Below are positions 40,075 through 52,700 of a stretch of 64,000 bases of DNA, one piece after another. The notes beneath the pieces were generated by a model, which was not told where the DNA came from, searched no databases, and saw nothing but the letters and a program-made list of their open reading frames with translations. Every line of letters begins with the position of its first letter. Position 1 is the first letter of the stretch. The position numbers and the translations under genes were made by a program. The stretch comes from Bolinopsis microptera (taxonomy: Eukaryota > Ctenophora > Tentaculata > Lobata > Bolinopsidae): NCBI RefSeq assembly GCF_026151205.1, contig NC_087082.1:19430494-19494493 (forward strand), written 5' to 3'.

Positions 40075-40735
40075 TTTTCCTAAATGAGAAGAGTTGAGGT
40101 AGACCAGTATGTTAGTTTGATTGTCATGTCCTAATAAGATGGGTTGAGGTAGACCGGTTGTTAGTTTTTTGTCATTTCCTAATAAAGAAGGTTTGAGGGT
40201 GTAGACCAGTATGTTAGTTTTATTGTCATTTCCTAAATAAGAAGGTTGAGGTAGGACCAGTATGTTAGTTTTATATGTCATTTTCCTAAATAAGAAGGTT
40301 CGAGGTAGGACCAGTATGTTAGTTTTATTGTCATTTCCTTAAATAAGAAGGTGAGGTAGACCAGTATGTTAGTATTATGTCATTTCCTAAATAGAAGGTT
40401 AGTAGACTGTATGTTAGTTTTATTGTCATTTCCTAAATAGAAGGTTGAGGTAGACCAGTATGTTAGTTTTATTGTATTTCCTAAATAAGAGGTTGAGTGT
40501 AGACCAGTATGTTAGTTTTATTGTCATTTTCCTAAATAAGAAGGTTGTGTGTATACCAGTATGTTAGTTTTATTGTCATTTCATTAATAAGAAGGTTGAT
40601 GGTTAGACCAGTATGTTAGTTTTATTGTCATTTCCTAAAATAAGGAAGGTTGAGGTAGACGTATGTTAGTTTTTATTGTTTATTTCCTAATAAAGAGGTT
40701 GAGGTAGACCAGTATGTTAGTTTTATTGTCATTTC

Positions 40736-40765
40736 TATTTTCAGGTCGGTTGACGGCCACGCTGT
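40736..40765. other. Degraded or replaced monomer section with CG dinucleotides
   Basis: Between ...GTCATTTC and CCAGTATG the usual CTAAATAAGAAGGTTGAGG section is altered to a sequence with TCAGGTCGGTTGACGGCCAC. GGT and GTTGA-like pieces of the normal unit can still be traced, so the overall length is almost kept. It therefore looks like a heavily miscalled or diverged unit rather than an inserted element. Confidence 0.65.
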
Positions 40766-43700
40766 CCAGTATGTTTGTTTTATTGTCATTTCCTAAATAA
40801 GAAGGTTGAGGTTGAACAGTATGTTAGGTTTTATCTGTCATTTCCTAAATAAAGAAGGATGGAGGTAGTACCAGTATGTTAGTTTTATTGTCATTTCCTA
40901 AATAAGAAGGTTGAGGTAGACCAGTATGTTAGTTTTATTGACATTTCCTAAATAAGAAGGTTTGAGGTAGCCAGGTATGTTAGTTTTATTGTCATTTTCC
41001 GAAATAAGAGGTTGAGGTAGACCAGTATGTTAGTTTATTGTCTTTTCATAAAAAGAAAGTTGAGGTAGACAGTTATGTTAGTTTTTTATTGTCTTTTCCT
41101 AAATAAGAAGGTTGAGGTAGACCAGTATGTTAGTTTTATTGTCATTTCTACATGAGAAGGTGAGGTAGACCAGGTATGTTAGTTTTATTGTCATTTCCTA
41201 AAATAAGAAGGTTGAGGTAGACCAGTATGTTAGTATTATTGTCATTCCTAAATGAGAAGGTGAGGTTAGACCAGTATGTTGTTTATTGTCATTTCCTAAA
41301 TGAAGAAGGTTGAGGTATAGTACCTGTATGTTAGTTTTATTGTCATTGACTAAATAAGATGGTTGAGGTAGAACAGTATGTTAGTTTATTGTCATTATCC
41401 TAAATCAGAAGGTTGGAGGTAGACAGTATGTAGTTTTATTGTCATTTTCCTAAATAAGAGGTTGGGTAGACCAGTATGTTAGTTTTATTGTCTTTCTAAA
41501 TGAGAAGGTTGAGTAGACCAGATATGTTAGTTTTATTGTCATTCCTAATTAGAAGGTTGAGGTAGACAGTATGTTAGTTTTATTGTCAGTTCCTAAATAG
41601 AAGGTTGAGGTTAGACCAGTATGTTAGTTTTATTGTCATTTCCCTAAAATAAGATGGTTGAGGTAGAAGTTGTAGTTTTATTGTCATTTCCTAAATAAGA
41701 AGGTTGAGGTAGACCAGTTTGTTAAGTTTTATTGTCATTTCCTAAATAAGAAGGTTGGAGTTTAGACCAGTATGTAGTTTTATTGTCATTTCATATATAG
41801 AAGGTCTTAGGTAGGACCAGTATGTTAGTTTTATTGTCATTTCCTAAATAAGAAGGTTGAGGTAGACGTTGTTAGTTTATTGTCATTTTAAATAGAAGGT
41901 TGAGGTAGACCAGTTTGTTATTTTATTGTCATTTTCCTAAATTAGAAGGTTGAGTAGACCAGTATGTTAGTGTTTATTGTCATTTCCTAAATAAGGAAGG
42001 TTGAGGTAGGAACAAAGTATGTTAGTTTGATTGTCATTCCTAAATAAGATGGTTGAGGTAGAACCAGTATGTTAGTTTTATTGTGTTTCCTAAATAGAAG
42101 GTTGAGGTAGACCAGTATGTTAGTTTTATTGTCATTTCCTAAATAAGAGGTTTGAGGTAGACAGTTATGTTAGTTTTATTGTCATTTCCTATTTAGAGGT
42201 TGACGGTAGACCAGTATGTTAGTTTTATTTGTCATTCCTAATAAGGAAGGTTGAGGCTAACCCAGTATGTTAGGTTTTATTGTCATTCCTAAATAAGAGG
42301 TTGAGGTAGACCAGTTATGTGCGTTTTATTGTCATTTTTTCCTAAATAAGAAGGTTGAGGTAGACCAGTATGTTAGTTTTTATTGTAATTTCCTATATAG
42401 AGGTTGAGGTAGACCAGTTTGTTAGTTTTATTGTCATTTCCTAATAAGATGGTTGAGGTAGACACAGAGTATGTTAGTTTTTTTTTCATTTACTAATAAG
42501 AAGGTTGCGGTAGACCAGTATGTTAGTTTTATTGTCATTTCCTAATGAGAAGGTTGAGGTAGACCAGTATGTTAGTTTTATTGTCATTTCTAAATAAGAA
42601 GGTTGAGGTAGACCAGTATGTTAGTTTTATTGTCATTCCTAAATGGAGAAGGTTGAGGTAGACCTGTAATGTTAGTTACTTGTCATTTCTATTGAGAAGG
42701 TGAGGTAGACCGTATGTTAGTTTAATTTGTCATTTCCGAAATAAGAAGGTTGAGTAGACCAGTAATGTTAGTTTATTGTCAATTTCCTAAATAAGAAGGT
42801 AGAGGTTAGACCAAGTATGTTGTTTTATTGTCATTTCCTAAATAAGAAGGTTGAGGTAGACCAGTATGTTAGTTTTATTGTCATTTACCTAAATGAGAAG
42901 GTTGACGGCTAGACCAGTATGTTAGTTTATTGTATTTCCTAAATAAGAAGGTTGAGGTAGACCGTATTGTTAGTTTTCTTGTCATTCCTAAATAAGAAGG
43001 TTGAGGTAGGACCAGTAATATGTTAGTTTTATTGTCATTTCCATAATAAGAAGGTTGAGGTAGTCCAGGTTGTTCAGTTTTATTGTCATTTCCTAAATAG
43101 AAGTTGTGGTAGGACCAGTATGTTAGTTTTATGTCATTTCCTAACTAAGAAGGTTGTGGGTAGACCAGTTATGTTTGTTTTATTTCATTTTCCTAAATAA
43201 GAAGGTTAGTAGACAGTTGTTAGTTTTATTTCATTTCCTAAATTATGAAGGTGAGGTGACCAGTATGTTAGTTTTATTGTCATTTCCTAAAATAAGAAGG
43301 TTGAGGTAGACCAGTATGTTAGTTTTATTGTCATTTCCTAATAGAAGCGTGAGGTAGACAGTATGTTAGTTTTATTGTCATTTCCAAATAAGAAGGTTTG
43401 AGGTAGACACAGTATGTTAGTTTTATTGTCATTTCCTAAATAAGAAGGTTGATGTTAGACCAGTATGTTAGTTTTATTGTTATTCTCCTAAATAAGAAGG
43501 TTGAGGTGACAGTATATTAGTTTTTTATTGTCATTTCTAAATAGAATGGTTGAGGTAGACCGAATGTTAGTTTTATTGTCATTTCCTAAATAAGAGGTTG
43601 AGGGTAGACCTGTATGTAGTTTTATTGTCATTTCCTTAAATAAGAGGTTGAGGTAGGACTGTATGTTAGTTTTTATTGTCATTTCCTAAATAAGAAGGTT

Positions 43701-46700
43701 GAGGTAGTCCAGTATGTTAGGTTTTATTGTCATTCCTAAATAAAGAAGGTTGAGGTAGACCAGTATGTTATTAGTTTTTTGTCATTCCTAATAAGAAGGT
43801 TGAGGTAGGCCAGTACTGTTAGGTTTTTTGTCATTTCTAAATAAGAAGGTTGGGTAGACCAGTATGTTAGTTTTATTGTCATTTCCTAAATTAAGAAGGT
43901 AGAGAGTAGGACAGTTATGGTTAGTTTTATTGTCATTTCCTAAATGAGAAGGTTGAGGTAGACCAGGTATGTTAGTTTTATTGTCATTTCCTTAAAATAA
44001 GAAGGTTGAGGTAGACCAGTATGTTAGTTGTTTATTGTCATTTCTAAATGAGAGGGTGAGGTAGACCTGTATGTTAGTTTATTGTCATTTCCTAAAGAGA
44101 ATGGTTGAGGTTGACCTAGTTATGTTAGTTTTATTGTCATTTCCTAAATTAGAAGGTGGAGGTAGACCAGGTATGTTAGTTTTTGTCATTTCCTAAAATA
44201 GAGGTTGAGGTATAGACCGTATGTTAGTTTTATTGTCTTTCCTAAATAAAGAAGGTTGTGTAGTCCAGTTTGTTAGTTTTAATAGTCATGTCCTAATGAG
44301 AAGGGTTGAGGTAGACCAGTATGTTAGTTTTTTTGTCATTTCCTAAATAGAAGGTTGAGGTAGACCGTATGTTAGTTCTTTATTGTCATTTCCTAAATAA
44401 GAGGTTGAGGTAGACCAGTATGTTAGTTTTATTGTCATTTCCTAAATAGAGGTTGAGGTAGACCAGTAGTATGTTAGTTTTATTGTCATTTCATAATAAG
44501 AGGTTGAGATAGACCAAGTATGTTAGTTTTATTGTAATTTCCTATTTAAGATGGTTGAGGGTAGACCAGTATGTTAGTTTTATTGTCATTTCCTAAATAA
44601 GAAGGTTAGGTAGACAGTATGTTAGTTGTTTTTGTCATTTCCTAATATAAGGAAGGTTTTGAGGTAGGACCAGTTTGTTAGTTTTATTGTCATTCCTAAA
44701 TAAGAAGGTTGGTGGTAGACCAGTATGTTAGTTTTATTGTCTTTTCCTAAATAGAAGGTTGAGGGTTAGGACCAGTATGTGTAGTTTTTATTGTCATTTC
44801 CTATATAAGAAGGATGAGGTGGACCAGGATGTTAGTTTTTTTGTATTTCCTAAATAAGAAGGTGAGGTAGACCAGTATGTTAGTTGATTGTTATTTCCTA
44901 AATAAGAAGGTTGAGGTAGACCAGTATGTTAGTTTTATTTGTCATTTCCTAAATAAGAAGGTTGAGGTATGACCGTATGTTAGTTTTTGTTCATTTCCTA
45001 AATAGGAAGGTGAGGGTAGACCTCTGTTATGTTAGTTTTATTGTCATTTCCTAAATAAGAAGGTTGGTTCGGACCAGTTTGTTAGTTTTATTGTCATTTC
45101 CTAAAATAAGAAGGTTGAGTTCGTCCAGTATTTTAGGTTTTATTGTCATTTTCCTAAATTAAGAGTTGAGGTAGACAGTATTTAGTTATATTGTCATTTC
45201 CTAAATAAGAAGGTTGAGGTAGACCAGTTTATGTTAGTTTTATTGTCATTCCTTAATAAGAAGGTTGAGGTATAGACCAGTATGTTAGTTTTATTGTCAT
45301 TTCCTAAATAAGAAGGTAGAGGTAGACCAGTATGTTAGTTTTATTGTCATTTCCTAAATGAGAAGGTTGAGGTTAGACCAGTATGTTAGTTTTTATTGTC
45401 ATTTCCTAAATAAGAAGGTTGAGGTTATAGACCAGTATGTTTAGGTTTTATTGTCATTTCCTAAAAGGAGAAGGTTGAGGTAGACCTGTAGGTTAGTATT
45501 GTCATTTCCTAAATGAGAGGTTGAGGGTAGACAGTATGTTAGTTTTATTGTCATTTCCTATATAAGAAGGTTTGAGGTAGACCAGTATGTTAGTTTAATT
45601 GTCAATTCCTAAATAAGAGGTTGAGGTAGACCAGTATGTTAGTTTTATTGTCATTTCCTAAATAAGAGGTGAGGTAGACCAGTATGTTAGTATTTTTTGT
45701 CATTTCCTAAATGAGAGTTGAGGCTTAGACCAGTATGTTAGTTTATTGTCATTTCCTAAATAGAGGTTTGAGGTTAGAACCAGTATGTTAGTTTTATTGT
45801 CATTTTCTAAATAAGTAGTGTTGAGGTATGACCAGTTAGTTAGTTTTATTGTCATTTCCTAAATAAGATGGTTGTAGTGAGGTTAGACTGTATGTTAGTT
45901 TTATTGTCTATTTCCATAAATAAGAAAGGTTGAGGTAGACCTGTATGTTAGTTTTATTGTCATTTCCTAAATAGAAGTTGAGGTAGACCAGTATGTTAGT
46001 TTTATTGTCATTTCCTAAATAAGAAGGTTAGGTAGACCAGTATGTTAGTTTTATTTTGTCATTCCTATAATAAGAGGTTGAGGTAAGACCAGTATGTTAG
46101 TTTTATTGTCATTTTCCTAAATAAGAATGGTTGAGGTAGACACAGTATGTTAGTTTTTTGTCATTTCCTAATAAGAAGGTTGAGGTAGACCCAGTATGTT
46201 AGTTTTATTGTCATTTCCTTAAATAAGAAGGTTGAGTAGACCAGTATGTTAGTTTTATTGTCATTTTCCTAATAAGAAGGTTGGGTAGACAGTATGTTAG
46301 TTTTATTGTTATTTCCTAAATTAAGAAGGTATGAGGTAGACCAGTATGTTAGTTTTATTTTCATTTCCTAAATAAGAGGTTGAGGTGTCCAGTATGTTAG
46401 TTTTATTGTCATTTCCTAAAATAGAAGGTTGAGGAGACCAGTATGTTAGTTTTATTGGTCATCTAGATAAGAAGGCTTGAGGTAGTCCAGTATGTTAGTT
46501 TTATTGGTCATTTCCTAAATAAGAAGGTTGAGGTAGACCAGTATGTTAGTTTTATTGTCATTCTAAATAGAAGGTTGAGGTAGACCAGTATGTTAGTTTT
46601 ATTGTCATTTCCTAAATAGGAAGGTTGAGGGTTAGACCAGTATCGTTAGTTTTATTGTCATTTCCTAAATAAGAAGGTTGAGGGTTAGACCAGTATGTTA

Positions 46701-49700
46701 GTTTAATTGGGTCATTCCTAAATAAGAAGGTTGAGGTTGACCAGTATGTTAGTTTTTTTGTCATTTCCTAATGAGATGGTTGAGTAGACCAGTATGTTAG
46801 TTTTTATTGTCTTTCCTTAAATAAGAAGGTTGAGGTAGACAGTATGTAGTTTTATTGTCATTTCCTAAATGAGAAGTTGAGGTAGACCTGTATTGTTAGT
46901 TTATTGTTTTCATTTCCTTAAATGGAGAAGTTGAGGTTTAGACAGTATGTTAGTTTTATGTCATTTCCTAAATAAGATGGTTGAGGTAGACCAGTATGTT
47001 AGTTATGTCATTTCCTAAAATATGAAGGTGAGGTAGTACCATTATGTTTAGTTTTATTGTCATTTCTAAATAGAACGTTGAGGTAGACCAGTATGTTAGT
47101 TTTATTGTCATTTCCTAAATGAGAAGGTTCGAGGGGTTGTACAGTATGTTAGTTTTATTGTCATTTCTAAATAAAGAAGGTTGAGGTAGACCAGTATGTT
47201 AGGTTTTATTTGTCATTTCCTAATTAAGAAGGTTGAGGTTAGACCAGTATGTTAGTTTTTATTGTCTTTTCCTAAATAAGAAGGTTGAGTAGACCAGATA
47301 TGTTAGATTTATTGGTCATTTCCTAAATAAGAAGGTTGAGTTATAGACCAGTATGTTAGTTTTATTGCATTTCATAAATAAGAAGGTTGAGGTTTGACAG
47401 TTGTTAGTTTTATTGTTCAGTTCCTAAATAAGAAGGTTAGTAGACCTGTATGTTAGTTTTATTGTCATTTTCCTAAATAGAAGGTTGAGGTAGACCAGTA
47501 TGTTAGTTTTATTGTCATTTCCTATAAATAAGAAGGTTGAGGTAGACCAGTATCGTTAGTTTTATTGGTCATTTCCTAAATAAGAAGGTTGAGGTAGACC
47601 AGTATGTTAGTTTTATTGTCATTTCCTAAATAGAAGTTGAGGTAGACCAGTATGTTTCGTTTTATTGTCATTCCTAAAATATGAGGTTGAGGTGACCAGT
47701 ATGTTAGTTTTATTGTTATTTCCTAAATAAGAAGGTTGTGGTAGACCAGTATGTTAGTTTTATTGTCATTTCCTATATAGAAGGTTGAGGTAGACCAGTA
47801 TGTTAGTTTATTGTTTTCCTAAATAGAAGGTTGAGGTAGTCAGTATGTTAGTTTTTTGTCATTTCCGTAAAAATAAGAAGGTTGAGGTAGACCAGTATGT
47901 TAGTTTTATTGTTCATTTCCTAAAGAAGAAGGTTGAGGTTTGGACCAGTCTGTTATTTTTATTGTCATTTACTAAAATTAAGGAAGGTTGAGGTTTGACC
48001 AGTATGTTAGTTTTATTGTCAATTCCTAATATGAAGGTTGAGGTAGACCAGTATGATAGTTTTATTGTCATTTCTAAATAAGAAGGTTGAGGTAGACCGT
48101 ATGTGAGTTTTATGCATCATTTCCTTAAATAGAAGGTTGAGGTAGGACCAGTATGTTAGTTTTTATTGTTCATTTCCTTAATGAGAAGGTTGAGGTTAGA
48201 CCATGATGTTGTTTTATTGTCATCCTAAAATAAGAAGGTTGAGGTAGACCAGTATGTAGTTTTATTGTCATTTCACTAAATGAGAAGTATGAGGTAGACC
48301 TGTTTGTTAGTTTAATTGTCATTTCCTAAATGTGGAAGGTTGAGAGTTAGTTCAGACCAGTATGTTAGTTTTATTGTCATTTCCTAAATAAGAAGGTTTG
48401 AGGCTAGCAGTATGTTAGTTTTATTGTCATTTCCTAAAATAAGAAGGTTTTGAGGAGACAGTATGTAGTTTTATTGTCATTTCCTAAATAAGAAGGTTGA
48501 GGTAGCAGTATGTTAGTTTTATTGGTCATTTCCTAAATGAGAGGTTGAGGTTGTCCAGTATGTTAGTTTTATTGTTCATTTCCTAAATAAGAAGGTTGAG
48601 TAGACCAGTATGTTAGTTTATTGTCATTTCCTAAATAAAGAAGTTTGTGGTAGACAGTATCGTTAAGTTTTATAGTCATTTCTAAATAAGAAGGTTTGAG
48701 GCTAGACCAGTATGTTAGTTTTTTTGTCATTTCCTAATAGGAAGCCTTGAGGTAGACCAGTATGTTAGTTTTATTGTCATTTCCTAAATAAGAAGGTTGA
48801 GGTAGACCAGTATGATAGTTTTATTGTATTTCCTAAATAAGAAGGTTAGGTTGACCTGTATGTTAGTTTTATTGTCATTTACTAAATAAGAGGTTGAGGT
48901 AGACCTGTATGTTATGGTGTTATTGTCATTTCCTAAATTAAGAAGGTTGAGGTAGACCAAGTATGTTAGTTTTATTGTCTTTTCCTAAATAAGAAGGTTG
49001 AGGTAGACCAGTTTCGTTAGTTTTATTGTCATTCCTAAATAAGAAGGTTTGAGGTTAGCCAGTTGTTAGTTTTATTGTCATTTCCTATATAGAAGGTTTG
49101 AGGAGTCCTAGTATGTTAGTTTTATGTTATTTCCTAAATAAGAAGGTTGAGGTAGACCAGTATGTTAGTTTTATTTGTCATTTCCTAAATAAGAAGGTTG
49201 AGGTTAGACCAGTATGTTAGTTTTATTGTCATTTCCTAATAGAAGGTTGAGGTAGACCTGTATGTTAGTTTTTTGTCATTTCCTAAATAAGAAGTTGAGG
49301 TAGACCAGTATGTTAGTTTTATTGTCATTTCCTAAATAAGCAGGTGAGTATAGAAAACCCCCAGTATGTTAGTTTTATTGTCATTTCCTAAATAGAAGGT
49401 TGAGGTTAGACCAGTATGTTAGTTTTGTGTCATGTCCTAATAAGAAGGTTGAGGTAGACAGTATGTTAGTTTTATTGTCATTTCCTATATAGAAGTTGAG
49501 GCTAGGACCAGTATGTTACGTTTTATTGTCTTTTCCTAAATAAGAAGGTTGAGGTAGACCAGTATGTTTGTTTTATTGTCATTTCCTAAATGGAGGTAGA
49601 GTGACCAGTATGTTAGTTTTATTGTCATTTCCCTAAATAAGAAGGTTGAGGTAGACCAGTATGTTAGTTTTATTGTCATTTTCCTAAATGAGAAGGTTTG

Positions 49701-52700
49701 AGGGTAGACCAGTATGTTAGTTTATTTGTCATTTCCTAAATGAGAGGTTGAGGTAGCCAGTATGTTAGTTTTATTGTCATTTCCTAAATAAGAAGGGTTT
49801 GAGGTAGAACCAGTATGTTAGTTTTTGTCATTTCCTAAATATGAAGGTTGAGGTAGACCCGTATGTTAGTTTTATTGTCATTTCCTAAATAAGAGGTTGA
49901 AAGGTAGACCAGTATGTTTGTTTTATTGTCATTTCCTAAATGAGAAGGTTGGAGTTAGCACCTAGTTGTTAGTTTTATTGTCATTTCCTAATACGAAGGT
50001 TGAGGTAGACCAGTATGTAAGTTTTATTGTCATTTCCTAAATAAGAGGTTGAGGTAGACCAGTATGTTATTTTATTTGTCATTCCTAATAAGAAGGTTGA
50101 GGTAGACCAGTAGTGTTAGTTTTATTGTCATTTCCTAAATAAGAAGGTTGAGGTTAGCATGTTGTTAGTTTTTATTGTATTTCCTAAAATAAGAAGGTGG
50201 TGGTAGACAGTATGTTAGTTTTATTGTCATTTCCTAATAAGAGGTTAGGTAGACCAGTATGTTAGTTTTATTGTCATTTCTTAATAGAGGTTGAGTACGA
50301 CAGTATGTTTGTTTTATTGTCAATTTCCGAAATAAGAAGGTTGAGTAGACCAGTATGTTAGTTTTATATGTATTTCCTAAATAAGAAGTGGTTGTGGTAG
50401 ACAGTATGTTAGTTTTATTGTCATTTCCTAAATTAGAAGTGGAGGTTAGACAGTATAGTTAGTTTTATTGTCATTCCTAAATAAGAAGGTTGAGGTAGAC
50501 CAGTTTGTTAGTTTTTTGTTATTCCTAAATAAGAAGGGTGAGGTAGACAGTATGTTAGTTTTATTGTCATTTCCTAAATCAAGAAGGTTGAGGTTAGACA
50601 GTATGTTAGTTTTATTGTCATTTTCCTAAATAAGAAGGTTGAGGTAGACCAGTATGTTAGTTTTATTGTCATTCCTAAATAAGAAGTTGAGGTAGACCAG
50701 TATGTTAGTTTTATTGTCATTTCCTAAATAAGAAGGTTGAGGTAGGCCAGTATGTTAGTTTTATTGTCCTTTCCTAAATAAGAAGGTTTGAGGTAGACAG
50801 TATGTTAGTTTTATTGTCATTTCCTAAATAAGTAGGTTGCGGTAGACAAGTATGTTAGTTTTTATTGTCATTCTAAATAAGAAGGTTGAGGTAGGAACCA
50901 GTATGTTTGGTTTTATTGTCATTTCCTAAATAAGAAGGTTGTGGTAACCAAGTATGTTAGTTTTATTTGTCATTTTCTAAATGAGAAGGTTGTGGTAGAC
51001 CAGTATGTTAGTTTTATTGTCATTTCCTAATAAGAAGGTTGGAGTAGACCAGTATGTTGTTTTATTGTCATTTCTATATGAGAGGTTGAGGTAGACCAGT
51101 ATGTTAGTTTATTGTCATTTCCTAATTGAGAAGGTTGAGGTAGACCAGTATGTTAAGTTTATTGTCATTTCCTAAATAAGAAGTTGAGGTAGAACAGTAT
51201 GTTAGTTTATTGTCAATTTCCTAAATAAGAGTTGAGGTAGACCAGTATGTTAGTTTTATTGTCATTTCCTAAATAAGAAGGGTTGAGTTAGACCAGTATG
51301 TTAGTTTTATGTCATTCCTAAATGTGAAGGTTGAGTAGACCAGTATGTTAGTTTTATTGTCATTTCCTAAATAAGAAGGTTGAGGTAGAACAGTATGATA
51401 GTTTATGTCATTTCCCAAATAAGAAGGTTGAGGTTAGACAGTATGTTAGTTTTTATTGTCATTTCCTAAATTAGAAGGTTGAGGTAGGACAGTATGTTAG
51501 TTTTATTGTCATTTCCTAAATAAGAAGGTGAGGTAGAACCAGTTGTATGTAGTTTTTATGTCATTTCCTAAATAAGAAGTTGAGGTAGACCATTATGTTA
51601 GTTTTATTGTCATTTCCTAAATAAGAAGGTTAGGTGACAGTATGTTTGTTTAATTGTCATTTCCTAAATAAGAAGGTTGAGGTTGGACCTGTATGGTTAG
51701 TTTTATTGTCTTTCTAAATAAGAAGGTTGAGGTAGACCAGTTTGTTAGTGTTTTTGTTTCATTTCATAAATAAGAAGGTTGAGGTAGACACAGTATGTTA
51801 GTTTTATTGTCATTTCCCTAAATAAGAAGGTTGAGGTAGTCCAGTATGTTAGTTTTATTGTCCCATTCTAAAATAGAAGGTTGAGGTTAGCCAGTATGTT
51901 AGTTTATTGTTATTTCCTAAATAAGAAGGTTGAGGTGACAGTTATGTTAGTTGTATTGTCATTTCCTAAATAAGAAGGTTGAGGTAGCCAGTTTGTTAGT
52001 TTTTTTGTCTTCCTAAAATAAGAAGGTTGAAGGTAGTCCAGTATGTTAGTTTTTTTTTGTCATTTCCTAAATAAGAAGGTTAGGTATGGGACAGAGTATG
52101 TTGTTTTATTGTCATTTCCTAAATAAGACAGGTTGAGGTAGACCACGTATGTTAGTTTTATTGTCATTTCCTAAATAAGAAGGTTGAGGTAGACCCTAGT
52201 ATGTTAGTTTTATTGTTCATTTCCTAAATATAAGAAGGTTGAGGTAGACCAGATGTTAGTTTATTGTCATTTCCTAAATAAGAAGGTTGAGGTAGGAACA
52301 GTATGTTAGTTTTATTGTATTCTAAAATAAAGAAGGTTGAGGTAGACCAGTATGTTGTTTTATTGTCATTTCCTAAATGAGAAGTATGAGGTAGACCAGT
52401 ATGTTAGTTTTATTGTCATTTCCTCATAAAATAGAAGGTTTGAGGATAGACCAGTATGTTAGTTTATTGTCCATTTCTAAATGTGAGGGTTGAGTTGTCC
52501 AGTATGTTTGTTTTATTGTCATTTCCATAAATGAGAAGGTTGAGGTAGACCAGTATGTTAGTTTTATGTTCATTTCCTTATATAAGAAGTTGGGTAGACC
52601 AGTATGGTAGTTTATTGTTATTTCCTAAAATAAGAAGGTTGAGGGTAGACCAGTATGTTAGGTTTTATTGTCATTTCCTAATTAAGAAGGTTGAGGTAGA

